From Lachnospiraceae bacterium (GTDB lineage: Bacteria; Bacillota; Clostridia; Lachnospirales; Lachnospiraceae), in contig JAJQCZ010000048.1 of NCBI GenBank assembly GCA_021202465.1, forward strand, positions 54,453-118,452: DNA of 64,000 bases, given 5' to 3'. The position numbers were made by a program, and so were the translations under genes. This document shows positions 51,986 through 60,189 of this stretch, piece after piece; positions within the stretch are counted from its first letter, which is position 1, and each line of letters begins with the position of its first letter. The notes under the pieces are model-generated. The model saw nothing but the letters and a program-made list of their open reading frames with translations, had not been told where the DNA came from and did not search any database.

Positions 51986-54900
51986 TTACGACTTTCGCTT
52001 CCTCCGGCTATAGAGAACCAGGATGATAAACAGAGCAACGGACAGGGCGGTGATCACCAGTCCGATCTTCAGTCCCGGCACCTCGTAGATCAGGACGATG
52101 CTGTGTTCTCCGGGCTCAAGCTCAAGGCCCATATACATGATGTTCACCTTGAGCAGTTCTGTCTCCTCGCCGTCCACGTAAGCCGTCCAGCCGCTCTGAT
52201 ACGGGATGCTTAAGGCCAGGAGCTTCGATTCGGTCAGCGAAATGGTCCCGGTGACGCCGTTGTCCTGCATCTCCACATCTTCCAGGACATCCTCCGTCAG
52301 CGCCGCGATCTGTGACGGATATTCGTCCATCGGCTGGCAGTAGATGCCCAGTTCGTCGTAGTATATGGTGCCTGCATCCTTGAAGGTCAGAGTGATCTTT
52401 GTGAGCCCGTCCTCGCTGTAACCGCAGTTGATGACCTCGGCGTCCTTCGCCAGTGCGTAGGTGAAATCCGGTGTCCTCAGGGTAACGTTATAGCTGCCGC
52501 AGGCATCCTTCACCCGGATGCTCATACCGTGAAGGGAATCATCGGCCGGTTCACAATATCCGTCGAGCACCAGATAGGTCTCTGCATTTTCCACGCCTTC
52601 AAAGGTAAAGGTGATCGTCCCGCCCTCCTCGGCATAGATGCAGGAGTCATCCATGACAACGTTCTTGCATTTTATGGAAACATTTTCAAGCTTGGCGACG
52701 GAGGTCTCTGCGGAGGAGACTGCCGATACATGTTCCGTCTGTGTATCGTCCCCGATGACCGCCGTGCTCATCATGACCTCCTGCTTTTCAAGGGCAGAAT
52801 ACTTCTCAAAATCTGTGCTGCTTATGGTCTGCGAGTAGGTATATCCCAGGGGAAGGCTGTACTGATTTACATAAATATTGTATTCTGTTCCGTCCACTTC
52901 CGTGCTCTCCAGCAGTTCATATCCGCAGGGAAGCATGTCGGTCTCTGCGGCCGATGCCTCGTTGCTGTAGTATTTGACACAGGCCAGGGCGTTGAGGAAG
53001 GTCCGGTTATTGTAGCTTTTCTGCGTGATCAGACTGGCACAGACATTTCCCAGCGCGGAATTGAATTCCTGCATGTTCCCGTTCATCGTACTGCTGGCAT
53101 AAGAGATTCCGTTCAGTCCGAGAAGCATGGCAGCGGATACCTGCTCTGACTGGGGGTAGCTCTCTGAGACCCGGTAAAAGCTGTCGTCCTCCAGCGTAGT
53201 CAGCGCCTGGATATCAGCGGCGGACGCGGTATCATATGCCGTTCCGCTCTCTACATATTCCGTCACGACGGACGTCCCTTTGGTCCCGAAGAAGGTATCT
53301 CCTCCGACAAACAGCGAGAGGACGACGATCAGTCCCAGCGCCGTTTCGATCTGCCTCCCGCGCAGGACGCCGACGAATTCCGCGGACAGGATGAAGATCA
53401 GCAGCGTCGCCAGGAGCAGTGCCAGCGCCTTGGCCGTATAGACATTGCTGTATTCCCTGTACATCAGCGCGATCAGCAGATAGGGGACCACCGAAACGGA
53501 AAGGATGCGCACTTCCTGCCGGGTCAGCGTGGTGACGGCCGGAAGCATCTCCGCGGTGATCAGACAGAGCAGCAGGATGAAGATATAGACCCAGCGGTTG
53601 GTGATATTGGCAAATCCTCCCATCGCATAACCGACGGCCGGAATCAGGGTGGCCGCAAAACAGATCGTTGTCAGCACCTTGAGCTCCCGGCGTCCTTTGC
53701 GGATAAACAGAAGGACGAGGCAGAGATAGACCACCGGCGCCAGGCCGAACCTCAGCCAGTAGCCGGCATTTTTGCCGGTCGTCAGGAAATACATGTAGAC
53801 CGAGGTCAGCCAGGAGGGTTCATAAGTGAACAGGGTTTCGGCCGCGATGGTGCTCGTTTCAGATCTCGAAGAACCGACATAGGAGGAAAAGATCGTAAAG
53901 AGCGTCATGCATCCCATGGCGGCTCCCAGGATGTAGGCTCCGGCAAAGGTGCGGAGATATCCCAGGAATTCCGGCAGCGTCCGCTGTTCCCGGTCCATAC
54001 AGAAGAAGCGTACCAGGAAGAGCACGACCAGTGCGATCGTATTCATGTACAGGAAATAATAATTCGAGAGCAGCGAAAGGGCGACCAGGATCGTGCCGAG
54101 ATGCCATTTCTTTTCCCGCAGGATCTGTTCGACGGCGATGACCAGCAACGGCAGAAATGTCATGCCGGTGGCGAACTGCGGATGTCTGCCGATCGCATAC
54201 AATCCATACAGGGAAAAGATGTAGATGTAGCTGCACAACAGCGTCGGCTTCATCTTTTTTTTAAAATAAATAAGCATGGCCGAGGAGGCAAGACCCGCCA
54301 GCCAGAACCGGAAGACCGTGATGACTGTGAAGCCGGTGTCCATATTTTCCACAGAGAACAGAGCATACAGCCAGTATACGGGATCAAAGGAGAACTGTAC
54401 GCGGTTCCCCATGCCGATGGTAAAATCATAGGTTTTCAGGGAAAAGCTTCCGTTCAGAAGGGACTGAAGGGCATCCCGGACCGTCCGGGCAAAATATACG
54501 GCCTTCGGATAGTACTGGACGATGCCGTCCGGATCCCAGATCAGGGAAATGTGTTTCTCGATGAACGGTAAAAAGACGAGCACAGAGATCAGGGCGAAGC
54601 CGATCGTATAAATGACAAGATACTGCCAGACCTTCATCCTTCCCTCTTCAAACAGTCCCTGTCTGAGCCACCGGGCAACCTGAACGAGCAGGAACCACAG
54701 CAGGGAGGCCGTTAGCCACACGGCGAGGAAGATGAGCGGACGCAGGATGGCCCGCAGATCGCTGTATCCCCCATATACCTTCAGGATAAAAAGGAGAAGA
54801 ATCATGAGCGCGGTTCGGGGGAAGGCATCTCCGGTGAGCCAGGGAAGCCTGACGGAATGCAGATATTTCAGGCAGACAAAGAATAAGATCATCACGATAC

Positions 54901-55639
54901 CGGCAGGAAACAGTACCTCCCAGTAGCGGCAGGGAAAATCGATCGCCGAGACAAAGGCCTGACGCTTCCAGAGAAGGAGCGCCGCGGTAAACAGCATCCC
55001 GGCGACGGGAAGAAGCCAGGAGTATTTTCCCTGCTCCGGCCATCCTTCAGCAAAATAGAAGCCCAGAAAATAGTACAGGGCAAAGGCGAGCAGGGGGATG
55101 CAGCTGTAGATCTCCGTCCCCAGCCATACGCCGAGCCAGGAATACTGAAACAGGCCGGACGGCAGCCAGAGCACCGCGATCAGCAGTAAACCGACCGCCG
55201 CAGCCAGGATCTTATGCCGGAGCAGCTTCCGGACCACGGGCGCCAGCAGGAGAGAGGCCAGAGCCAGCACAGCAATCGAGAAATAAATCTCGGTGTATTT
55301 GGGGATGTGGTTTAAGGTCACAAGCTTTAACAGACTGTCGATCACCGCATCGCCGGAATCCAGGCACCGCCGGCACATGCCCGCGGCGAGAAACAGGCCG
55401 GCATAACCGCCCGCGAGCCGGACATAGTGCCTCTTCGGCGCCTTTTCCCGGCACAGCAGACAGGCCTGATATCCGATCAGTGTGATCATTCCCGAGACCG
55501 TCACATAGTATACCAGACGGACGGCCGCATGCATGGCGGGAGTATAATCTCCGAAGAAACGCAGACAGAGCAGAAAGATGCTGCCATACAGGAGGAAGGA
55601 CTGCAGATTGCCGGCCGCGCGGGAATTGTTTTTCTCCAT
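51986..55639 (-). CDS. YfhO-family membrane protein with acyltransferase-like N-terminal extension
   Basis: 1,217 residues from ATG 55639 behind AAAGGAG. Residues from about 335 to the end form a YfhO-family protein. They contain many membrane helices, the DPDGIVQYYPKAVYF motif (about 368-382) matching the catalytic-loop acidic motif of GT-C enzymes, a soluble extracytoplasmic domain (about 840-1185) and a final helix before a basic tail. YfhO of Bacillus and relatives adds sugar from undecaprenyl-phosphate to lipoteichoic acid with CsbB. The first 330 residues are an extra set of about ten helices. Their segments resemble acyltransferase-3 proteins (VTVSGMITLIGYQACLLCRE, then LLAFALYYFLGFYFAEG), a tentative assignment. 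It lies downstream of the L,D-transpeptidase gene. Confidence 0.85.
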   Translation of the reverse strand: MEKNNSRAAGNLQSFLLYGSIFLLCLRFFGDYTPAMHAAVRLVYYVTVSGMITLIGYQACLLCREKAPKRHYVRLAGGYAGLFLAAGMCRRCLDSGDAVIDSLLKLVTLNHIPKYTEIYFSIAVLALASLLLAPVVRKLLRHKILAAAVGLLLIAVLWLPSGLFQYSWLGVWLGTEIYSCIPLLAFALYYFLGFYFAEGWPEQGKYSWLLPVAGMLFTAALLLWKRQAFVSAIDFPCRYWEVLFPAGIVMILFFVCLKYLHSVRLPWLTGDAFPRTALMILLLFILKVYGGYSDLRAILRPLIFLAVWLTASLLWFLLVQVARWLRQGLFEEGRMKVWQYLVIYTIGFALISVLVFLPFIEKHISLIWDPDGIVQYYPKAVYFARTVRDALQSLLNGSFSLKTYDFTIGMGNRVQFSFDPVYWLYALFSVENMDTGFTVITVFRFWLAGLASSAMLIYFKKKMKPTLLCSYIYIFSLYGLYAIGRHPQFATGMTFLPLLVIAVEQILREKKWHLGTILVALSLLSNYYFLYMNTIALVVLFLVRFFCMDREQRTLPEFLGYLRTFAGAYILGAAMGCMTLFTIFSSYVGSSRSETSTIAAETLFTYEPSWLTSVYMYFLTTGKNAGYWLRFGLAPVVYLCLVLLFIRKGRRELKVLTTICFAATLIPAVGYAMGGFANITNRWVYIFILLLCLITAEMLPAVTTLTRQEVRILSVSVVPYLLIALMYREYSNVYTAKALALLLATLLIFILSAEFVGVLRGRQIETALGLIVVLSLFVGGDTFFGTKGTSVVTEYVESGTAYDTASAADIQALTTLEDDSFYRVSESYPQSEQVSAAMLLGLNGISYASSTMNGNMQEFNSALGNVCASLITQKSYNNRTFLNALACVKYYSNEASAAETDMLPCGYELLESTEVDGTEYNIYVNQYSLPLGYTYSQTISSTDFEKYSALEKQEVMMSTAVIGDDTQTEHVSAVSSAETSVAKLENVSIKCKNVVMDDSCIYAEEGGTITFTFEGVENAETYLVLDGYCEPADDSLHGMSIRVKDACGSYNVTLRTPDFTYALAKDAEVINCGYSEDGLTKITLTFKDAGTIYYDELGIYCQPMDEYPSQIAALTEDVLEDVEMQDNGVTGTISLTESKLLALSIPYQSGWTAYVDGEETELLKVNIMYMGLELEPGEHSIVLIYEVPGLKIGLVITALSVALFIILVLYSRRKRKS

Positions 55640-55696
55640 GATGTACTCCTTTGTTCTTGTTTTTACCGTAAAAGAGGCTTTGCTGAGTTTCATAGT

Positions 55697-55728
55697 AAAA
55701 GCAGGAGAGGAAGTGTCCGTCTCCTGCT
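55697..55728 (-). terminator. Terminator of the L,D-transpeptidase gene
   Basis: On the minus strand a 9-bp stem AGCAGGAGA/TCTCCTGCT with an 11-nt loop, then TTTT, about 15 nt after the stop. It would separate this gene from the YfhO gene. Confidence 0.75.
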
Positions 55729-55742
55729 CTGCTGCAAATCTC

Positions 55743-57656
55743 CTAGTAGACAACAAGGGTGGTTCCCAGCGGAACCTTATAATATATGAACTGTGCCATC
55801 GAGTCCGTGGTCCGCACACAGCCGTGTGAGACCGGCCGCCCGAGGGTGGCGTTCACATAGGCTCCGTTGCTGTAGTATTTGCCTCGCTGATGAATGGCGT
55901 TCGTGGACTTGAACTTGCTCCAGTATGAATAGGAGCAGGTATTATAATAATGGGCCGTCATGTGCGAGTAGATGGTAAAGGTCCCCAGCGGCGTCGGCGT
56001 GTCGAGCAGGCCGGTGCCACGCTGGGCGGTCTTATAGAGCTCCCATCGGCCATCCGCACCCTTCTTAAATACATTGATTCTCTGCGTGTAGGTGCTCACC
56101 CAGACCAGATAATCCGAGGTGCTCGTATACCCCTTTCCGTTGACGAAAATCTCTTTTTCTTCTTCCGTATAATCGCTGCTGGTATACTTCTGCGACGTCA
56201 GCCTCAGGTATTTAATGTTCATGTAGTACTTCTTGCCGTTGATCAGGACGGCACACAGGTACTTGCTGGAGCGCCGGTAGGTGACCGTGATTTTAGTTCC
56301 CGCAGGAACGGTCATCGCGACCTTCGTACCGCTCGAAGTAGTATAGGCCGGAGCTTTCTTCTTGACAGTCGCGCTGTAATACATGGAGTGGACCTTGTCG
56401 AGAACCGTATCGATCGTATCAGGGTCGTAGACAGCCTTGACGATCTTCTCGGCCTTATAGATCTTCCCCTGGTATTTCCGGTAGGCGATGACCTTGTATT
56501 TATAATACTTTGCCTTATTGGCTTTCTTATCCGTATAGGTCGTGGTGTCCGTCACCTTGGCGATCCGGGCATATTTCTTGGTCTTGATGTTGTATCTGTA
56601 AACGATATAGCCGGTGGCGTTGGTCACCCTGGACCATTCGACGACATTCCCGCTGTCAGTGACCGTGACATCCAGGGAGGAGGGCGCTTTCAGCTCCGCA
56701 AATTTCGGCGTTGCCGAGACCTTCTTCGATTTCTTTCCGGTCTCATATTTCCCTTCGGTGCCGTACTTCCGGTAGGCGCGGATGACATAGGCGTATTTCG
56801 TGTTATTCGTAAGACCGGTCACGGTATATTTGAGCTTTTTAGTCGCCTTGATGCGGATATATTTTCCGGTCTCGGTATTGTATGAATAAATGAGATAGCC
56901 GGTGGCATCCTCCGCTTCATCCCAGGTCAGTGTGATCCGCGTATCCCCGGCCGTCGCCTTGACGCCGGTGACCTTCGCCGGGATGACGCTGTAGGGGGTC
57001 GCTGAGACCTTCTTGCTGTAGCTGCCGAATACCTTTTCATCTCCTGAAAGGGTGTAGGCACTTACGGTAAAGGTATACTTGGTATCGGCCTCCAGATCTT
57101 TGACCGTGTAGCTGGTCTTTTTGGTGACGGCAATGTAGGTGTAGGTCTTGTCGGAGGCGTTATAAAAACAGATCTTATAGGCATAGGCGCCGCTCGCGGC
57201 CTTCCAGGTCAGCTTCACGGAGTGCTCGCCGCTTGTGGCTTTCAGACCGGTCACTTTGGCGGGAGCTGCCACGGAGGAGGTTCCCCGGACGGCTTCTACG
57301 TCTGAGGAGGTGTCGCCGGAAGCGGTGGTCTCCTCGCTTGCGGTGGCTTTCTCTGCCGCGGTGGTTTCCTCTGTCTGTGTGGTCTCCTCGGCCTGTGCCG
57401 TTTCCCCGGTCTGCGTGGCCTCCCCGGCCTGCGTGGTTTCTTCGGCCTGCGTGGTTTCTTCAGTCTGCGTGGTCTCTTCAGTCTCCTCCGTCGTCTCTTC
57501 GGAGGTCTCTGCCTGTTCGGCCCCGGTTTCCTGAACTGATTCCGTGACGGTTTCCTCCGTCGTCTGCAGAGCAGACGCAGCGGCGGGCATGGACAGATTC
57601 AGAGTTAATACAAGCGCCAGAAACAGCAGAACCGGTTTTTTAAGATTTTTCTTCAT
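55743..57656 (-). CDS. Secreted L,D-transpeptidase (YkuD) with three fibronectin III domains
   Basis: 637 residues. A signal peptide (1-29) is followed by a repetitive Thr/Glu linker (about 30-125, ETTQAEE-type repeats), three fibronectin III domains (about 133-225, 226-318, 322-412), an SH3-like segment (about 415-490) and the C-terminal YkuD domain. The catalytic motif is HGCVR (Cys near 613), with the earlier His in NAIHQRG. Such enzymes make 3-3 peptidoglycan cross-links or attach proteins to the wall, and resist most beta-lactams. The length is well above the 150-300 residues of simple YkuD proteins because of the added domains. A strong promoter lies at 57744-57772. Confidence 0.93.
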   Translation of the reverse strand: MKKNLKKPVLLFLALVLTLNLSMPAAASALQTTEETVTESVQETGAEQAETSEETTEETEETTQTEETTQAEETTQAGEATQTGETAQAEETTQTEETTAAEKATASEETTASGDTSSDVEAVRGTSSVAAPAKVTGLKATSGEHSVKLTWKAASGAYAYKICFYNASDKTYTYIAVTKKTSYTVKDLEADTKYTFTVSAYTLSGDEKVFGSYSKKVSATPYSVIPAKVTGVKATAGDTRITLTWDEAEDATGYLIYSYNTETGKYIRIKATKKLKYTVTGLTNNTKYAYVIRAYRKYGTEGKYETGKKSKKVSATPKFAELKAPSSLDVTVTDSGNVVEWSRVTNATGYIVYRYNIKTKKYARIAKVTDTTTYTDKKANKAKYYKYKVIAYRKYQGKIYKAEKIVKAVYDPDTIDTVLDKVHSMYYSATVKKKAPAYTTSSGTKVAMTVPAGTKITVTYRRSSKYLCAVLINGKKYYMNIKYLRLTSQKYTSSDYTEEEKEIFVNGKGYTSTSDYLVWVSTYTQRINVFKKGADGRWELYKTAQRGTGLLDTPTPLGTFTIYSHMTAHYYNTCSYSYWSKFKSTNAIHQRGKYYSNGAYVNATLGRPVSHGCVRTTDSMAQFIYYKVPLGTTLVVY

Positions 57657-57743
57657 ACACTGAACTTCCTCAATCGTTTTTTTCAGCAGCTGTGTCGCTG
57701 GAACAGGCGCTGATGTGTGGGTGGTGACAAAAACCTGAGTTTA

Positions 57744-57772
57744 ATTATAACAACAAGAGCCCGGAGTGTCAA
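57744..57772 (-). promoter_or_regulatory. Promoter of the L,D-transpeptidase gene
   Basis: On the minus strand a perfect TTGACA (57772-57767), 17 nt, and a perfect TATAAT (57749-57744). Confidence 0.8.
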
Positions 57773-57793
57773 TGTCGCATGAGAAGGGATGCC

Positions 57794-57822
57794 TTGCAGA
57801 CAGCGGATTTCGGCGTTATAAT
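57794..57822 (+). promoter_or_regulatory. Promoter of the MATE exporter gene
   Basis: TTGCAG (57794-57799), 17 nt, TATAAT (57817-57822), divergent from the L,D-transpeptidase promoter. Confidence 0.7.
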
Positions 57823-57877
57823 AATGAAACGACGCCTGCAAAGCGGGCGGGCCGGTTTACTGAAAGAGGATGTATAT

Positions 57878-59254
57878 ATGGCAGCAATGAGCGAGCAGGA
57901 TAAAATCGAACTTTTTGAGCGGGTTCCCGTGCCGCAGGCCATCGTGCGGATGGCGATTCCGACGGTGGCGAGCTCTCTGGTGATGGTGCTTTACAGCCTG
58001 GCGGATACGTATTTCGTGGGGATGCTGAACGATTCCGTAGCCACGGCGGCCGTCACGCTGGCCGCGCCGGTGCTGCTGGCCTTCAACGCCCTGAACAATC
58101 TGTTCGGCGTCGGCAGCTCCAGCCTGATGAGTCGTTCCCTGGGATGGAAGGATTACGACACGGTGCGGCGCACCTCCGCGCTGGGCTTCGCCTGCGCGTT
58201 GGTCTGCAGTCTGCTGCTCTCCCTGGGCTGCACGGTGTTCAAGACGCCGCTGCTGAATCTGCTGGGGGCTGACGCAGAGACCTGGTCGGCCACGGCGGAC
58301 TATATGTTCTGGACGGTAACCTGCGGTGCGCCGCCGGCCATTCTCAATGTCGTTCTGGCCAACATGATCCGCTCGGAGGGCGCGGCCATGAACGCCAGCA
58401 TCGGCACGATGAGCGGCTGCCTGCTGAACATTGTCCTCGATCCGATCTTCATCCTGCCCTGGGGGCTGAACATGGGGGCGGCCGGCGCGGGCCTGGCGAC
58501 CTTCCTCTCCAACTGCGTGGCCTGTCTGTATTTCTTTGTGCTGCTGTACCGGCGGCGGGGAAATACCTTCGTCAGCCTCTCGCCGCGGGATCTCCGCTGG
58601 GATGGGAATATCCTCCGCCAGATCTGCGGCGTCGGCATCCCGGCGGCCATCCAGAACCTGCTTAACGTCACCGGCATGACGGTGCTCAATAATTTCACCG
58701 CCGCCTATGGGGCGGACGCTGTGTCGGCCATGGGCATTTCTCACAAGATCGCCATGGTGCCCATGTATATCGCCATGGGAATCTCCCAGGGTATCATGCC
58801 GCTGGTCAGCTACAACTATGCCAGTAAGGGGAGCCGCCGCATGAAGAGCGTCATCGTCTGTGCCGGGGTTGCCTCCCTGGTGCTCATGGTGGCAGGGACT
58901 GCCTTCTGCGTCGTCGGAGCTGGTCCGATCGTCCGTCTCTTCATGGATTCGGATGCCGTCGTCGCCTACGGCCGGGCCTTCCTGCGGGGCATGGCGCTGG
59001 CGATGCCCTTCCTGGCCACCGATTTCCTGGCGGTGGGTGTCTTCCAGGCCTGCGGCATGGGACGCAATGCCCTGATCTTCGCCATCCTGCGGAAGGTCGT
59101 GCTGGAGATTCCGGCGCTGGTCATCCTCAACCGCCTCTGGCCCCTGTACGGTCTGGCCTACGCGCAGCTGGCGGCTGAAGTCGTTCTGGCCGTCGCCGCG
59201 CTGATCATGCTGGGGCGGATCTTCCGGTCACTGGAGGAGCCGGAGAAGGCGTAA
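57878..59254 (+). CDS. MATE family efflux transporter
   Basis: 458 residues from ATG 57878 behind GAGGATG, twelve membrane helices in two related halves. Family features include PTVASSLVMVLYSLADTYFV in helix 1 (about 28-47), GVGSSSLMSRSLG near 84, and MGISQGIMPLVSYNYAS near 297. It is an ion-coupled multidrug and toxin exporter; no local regulator was seen. It is the last gene before the AT-rich region, which starts 49 nt later. Confidence 0.93.
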   Translation: MAAMSEQDKIELFERVPVPQAIVRMAIPTVASSLVMVLYSLADTYFVGMLNDSVATAAVTLAAPVLLAFNALNNLFGVGSSSLMSRSLGWKDYDTVRRTSALGFACALVCSLLLSLGCTVFKTPLLNLLGADAETWSATADYMFWTVTCGAPPAILNVVLANMIRSEGAAMNASIGTMSGCLLNIVLDPIFILPWGLNMGAAGAGLATFLSNCVACLYFFVLLYRRRGNTFVSLSPRDLRWDGNILRQICGVGIPAAIQNLLNVTGMTVLNNFTAAYGADAVSAMGISHKIAMVPMYIAMGISQGIMPLVSYNYASKGSRRMKSVIVCAGVASLVLMVAGTAFCVVGAGPIVRLFMDSDAVVAYGRAFLRGMALAMPFLATDFLAVGVFQACGMGRNALIFAILRKVVLEIPALVILNRLWPLYGLAYAQLAAEVVLAVAALIMLGRIFRSLEEPEKA

Positions 59255-59302
59255 AGGGGGACAGCCGCCACGAGTGTATTGTCTCAGGTTCTTTAAGAAA
59301 AT

Positions 59303-59707
59303 TTGCAAAACAGCTTTTGGACAGGAATCCTGAAAAGGAATGGGAAGGTTTTTCTTATATGGAATATACGCGATCTCTCTGCCAGAGTTAATCAGGTGAG
59401 TATGGATATATATGAGAAATATTGCACGGATTTCAAAGGGTTTGGCGGAGGGATTCAAAAGGATGATCTCAGACTCAGGCAGTTTTTTGACAACAGATAT
59501 AAATACCGGGAGTATGATCATCCTCTCTTTTATGACAAACCGAAATTCATCAGTCGTAGTTTGTCGGGTTCTTACTCATTGAAAAAAGGGGATGAAAAAT
59601 ATGAGGAATATATAGAAGCGTGGTCGGATTTGTTTGATCAGTTTTCCGATCATCATGTTTTGAAGATGGATAACAGGACAATCGTGTATAGCGGATGTCT
59701 TGATTGA
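59303..59707 (+). pseudogene. C-terminal half of a class I SAM-dependent methyltransferase
   Basis: The frame encodes ILKRNGKVFLIWNIRD, then YCTDFKGFGGGIQKDD, FYDKPKFISRSLSGSYSLKK and a typical C-terminal end at 59707. This is the distal half of a known group of class I methyltransferases, in which the segment ILKPNGKVFLIWN follows the SAM-binding core. The core itself (about 110-130 residues with the GxGxG motif) is missing: just upstream is the end of the MATE gene. An internal ATG at 59402 cannot restore it. It is a remnant at a deletion junction, AT-rich like the next genes. Confidence 0.7.
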
Positions 59708-59754
59708 AGACGAGAGCTTTTTAAGCAAGCCCGGATGGCTGGAAGGAGATAAAA

Positions 59755-59970
59755 ATGAGCAGCAAAGAAAGAATCGTACAATTATTGGACGTTATCCCGG
59801 AATATAAGATTGGTTATGTGTTGGCATATATCCAGGGACTGGTAGCTGATGAAGAAGCAGACAACGCATTCTGTGAAAAACTGGTCAGGGAATATGAAAA
59901 CGATACGGATCCTGAGAAAGAGGAAGAATATACGCTGGAAGAGTGCAAAAAAGAATGGGGGCTTGCATGA
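59755..59970 (+). CDS. Putative antitoxin of a type II toxin-antitoxin pair
   Basis: 71 residues, acidic, with a helical N-terminal part (ERIVQLLDVIPEYKIGYVLA) and an acidic C-terminal tail. GAAGGAGA precedes the ATG. The stop overlaps (ATGA, 59967-59970) the start of a short frame that looks like the beginning of a RelE/ParE toxin, the usual operon layout of such pairs. No known antitoxin family is firmly recognised by sequence; the call rests on size, charge and neighbour. Confidence 0.55.
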   Translation: MSSKERIVQLLDVIPEYKIGYVLAYIQGLVADEEADNAFCEKLVREYENDTDPEKEEEYTLEECKKEWGLA

Positions 59971-60041
59971 CATACCAGATTGTTATTAAGAAGAGGGCAA
60001 AGAAGTTTATAGAAACGCTGCCGAGAAATAACAAGTATTAA
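59967..60041 (+). pseudogene. RelE/ParE-like toxin, N-terminal remnant (24 aa)
   Basis: The frame MTYQIVIKKRAKKFIETLPR... ends in TAA after 24 residues. It closely resembles the first strand and helix of RelE/ParE toxins (IVIKKxAKKFI), which are normally 85-100 residues. Nothing downstream in any frame continues the family before the Fic gene. The toxin is therefore deleted and the neighbour gene an orphan antitoxin. Confidence 0.6.
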
Positions 60042-60074
60042 TGACAAGACAGTCGCCGGGTGTATGTGCTGCCC

Positions 60075-60117
60075 AACTTGAAATAAGGAAGAAAGATTGC
60101 TCCTCTTATTTCAAGTT
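60075..60117 (+). promoter_or_regulatory. 13-bp perfect inverted repeat upstream of the Fic gene
   Basis: AACTTGAAATAAG (60075-60087) and its exact complement (60105-60117), 17 nt apart, sit just before the Fic promoter. A related AAATTGAAATAACG lies in the promoter spacer. This could be an operator for the Fic protein's winged-helix domain or an old terminator. Confidence 0.45.
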
Positions 60118-60120
60118 CAG

Positions 60121-60149
60121 TTGCCAAATTGAAATAACGAAGGTATAAT
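60121..60149 (+). promoter_or_regulatory. Promoter of the Fic gene
   Basis: TTGCCA (60121-60126), 17 nt, TATAAT (60144-60149). Confidence 0.65.
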
Positions 60150-60189
60150 GAGAGCAGTATTTCAGGTTGCATGAAAGGAGCTGCTGCAC

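Noticed and set aside
59283..59375. Alternative frame reading KFAKQLLDRNPEKEWEG in the methyltransferase remnant
   Set aside because: It is short, has no start or site, and overlaps the frame with convincing methyltransferase homology.
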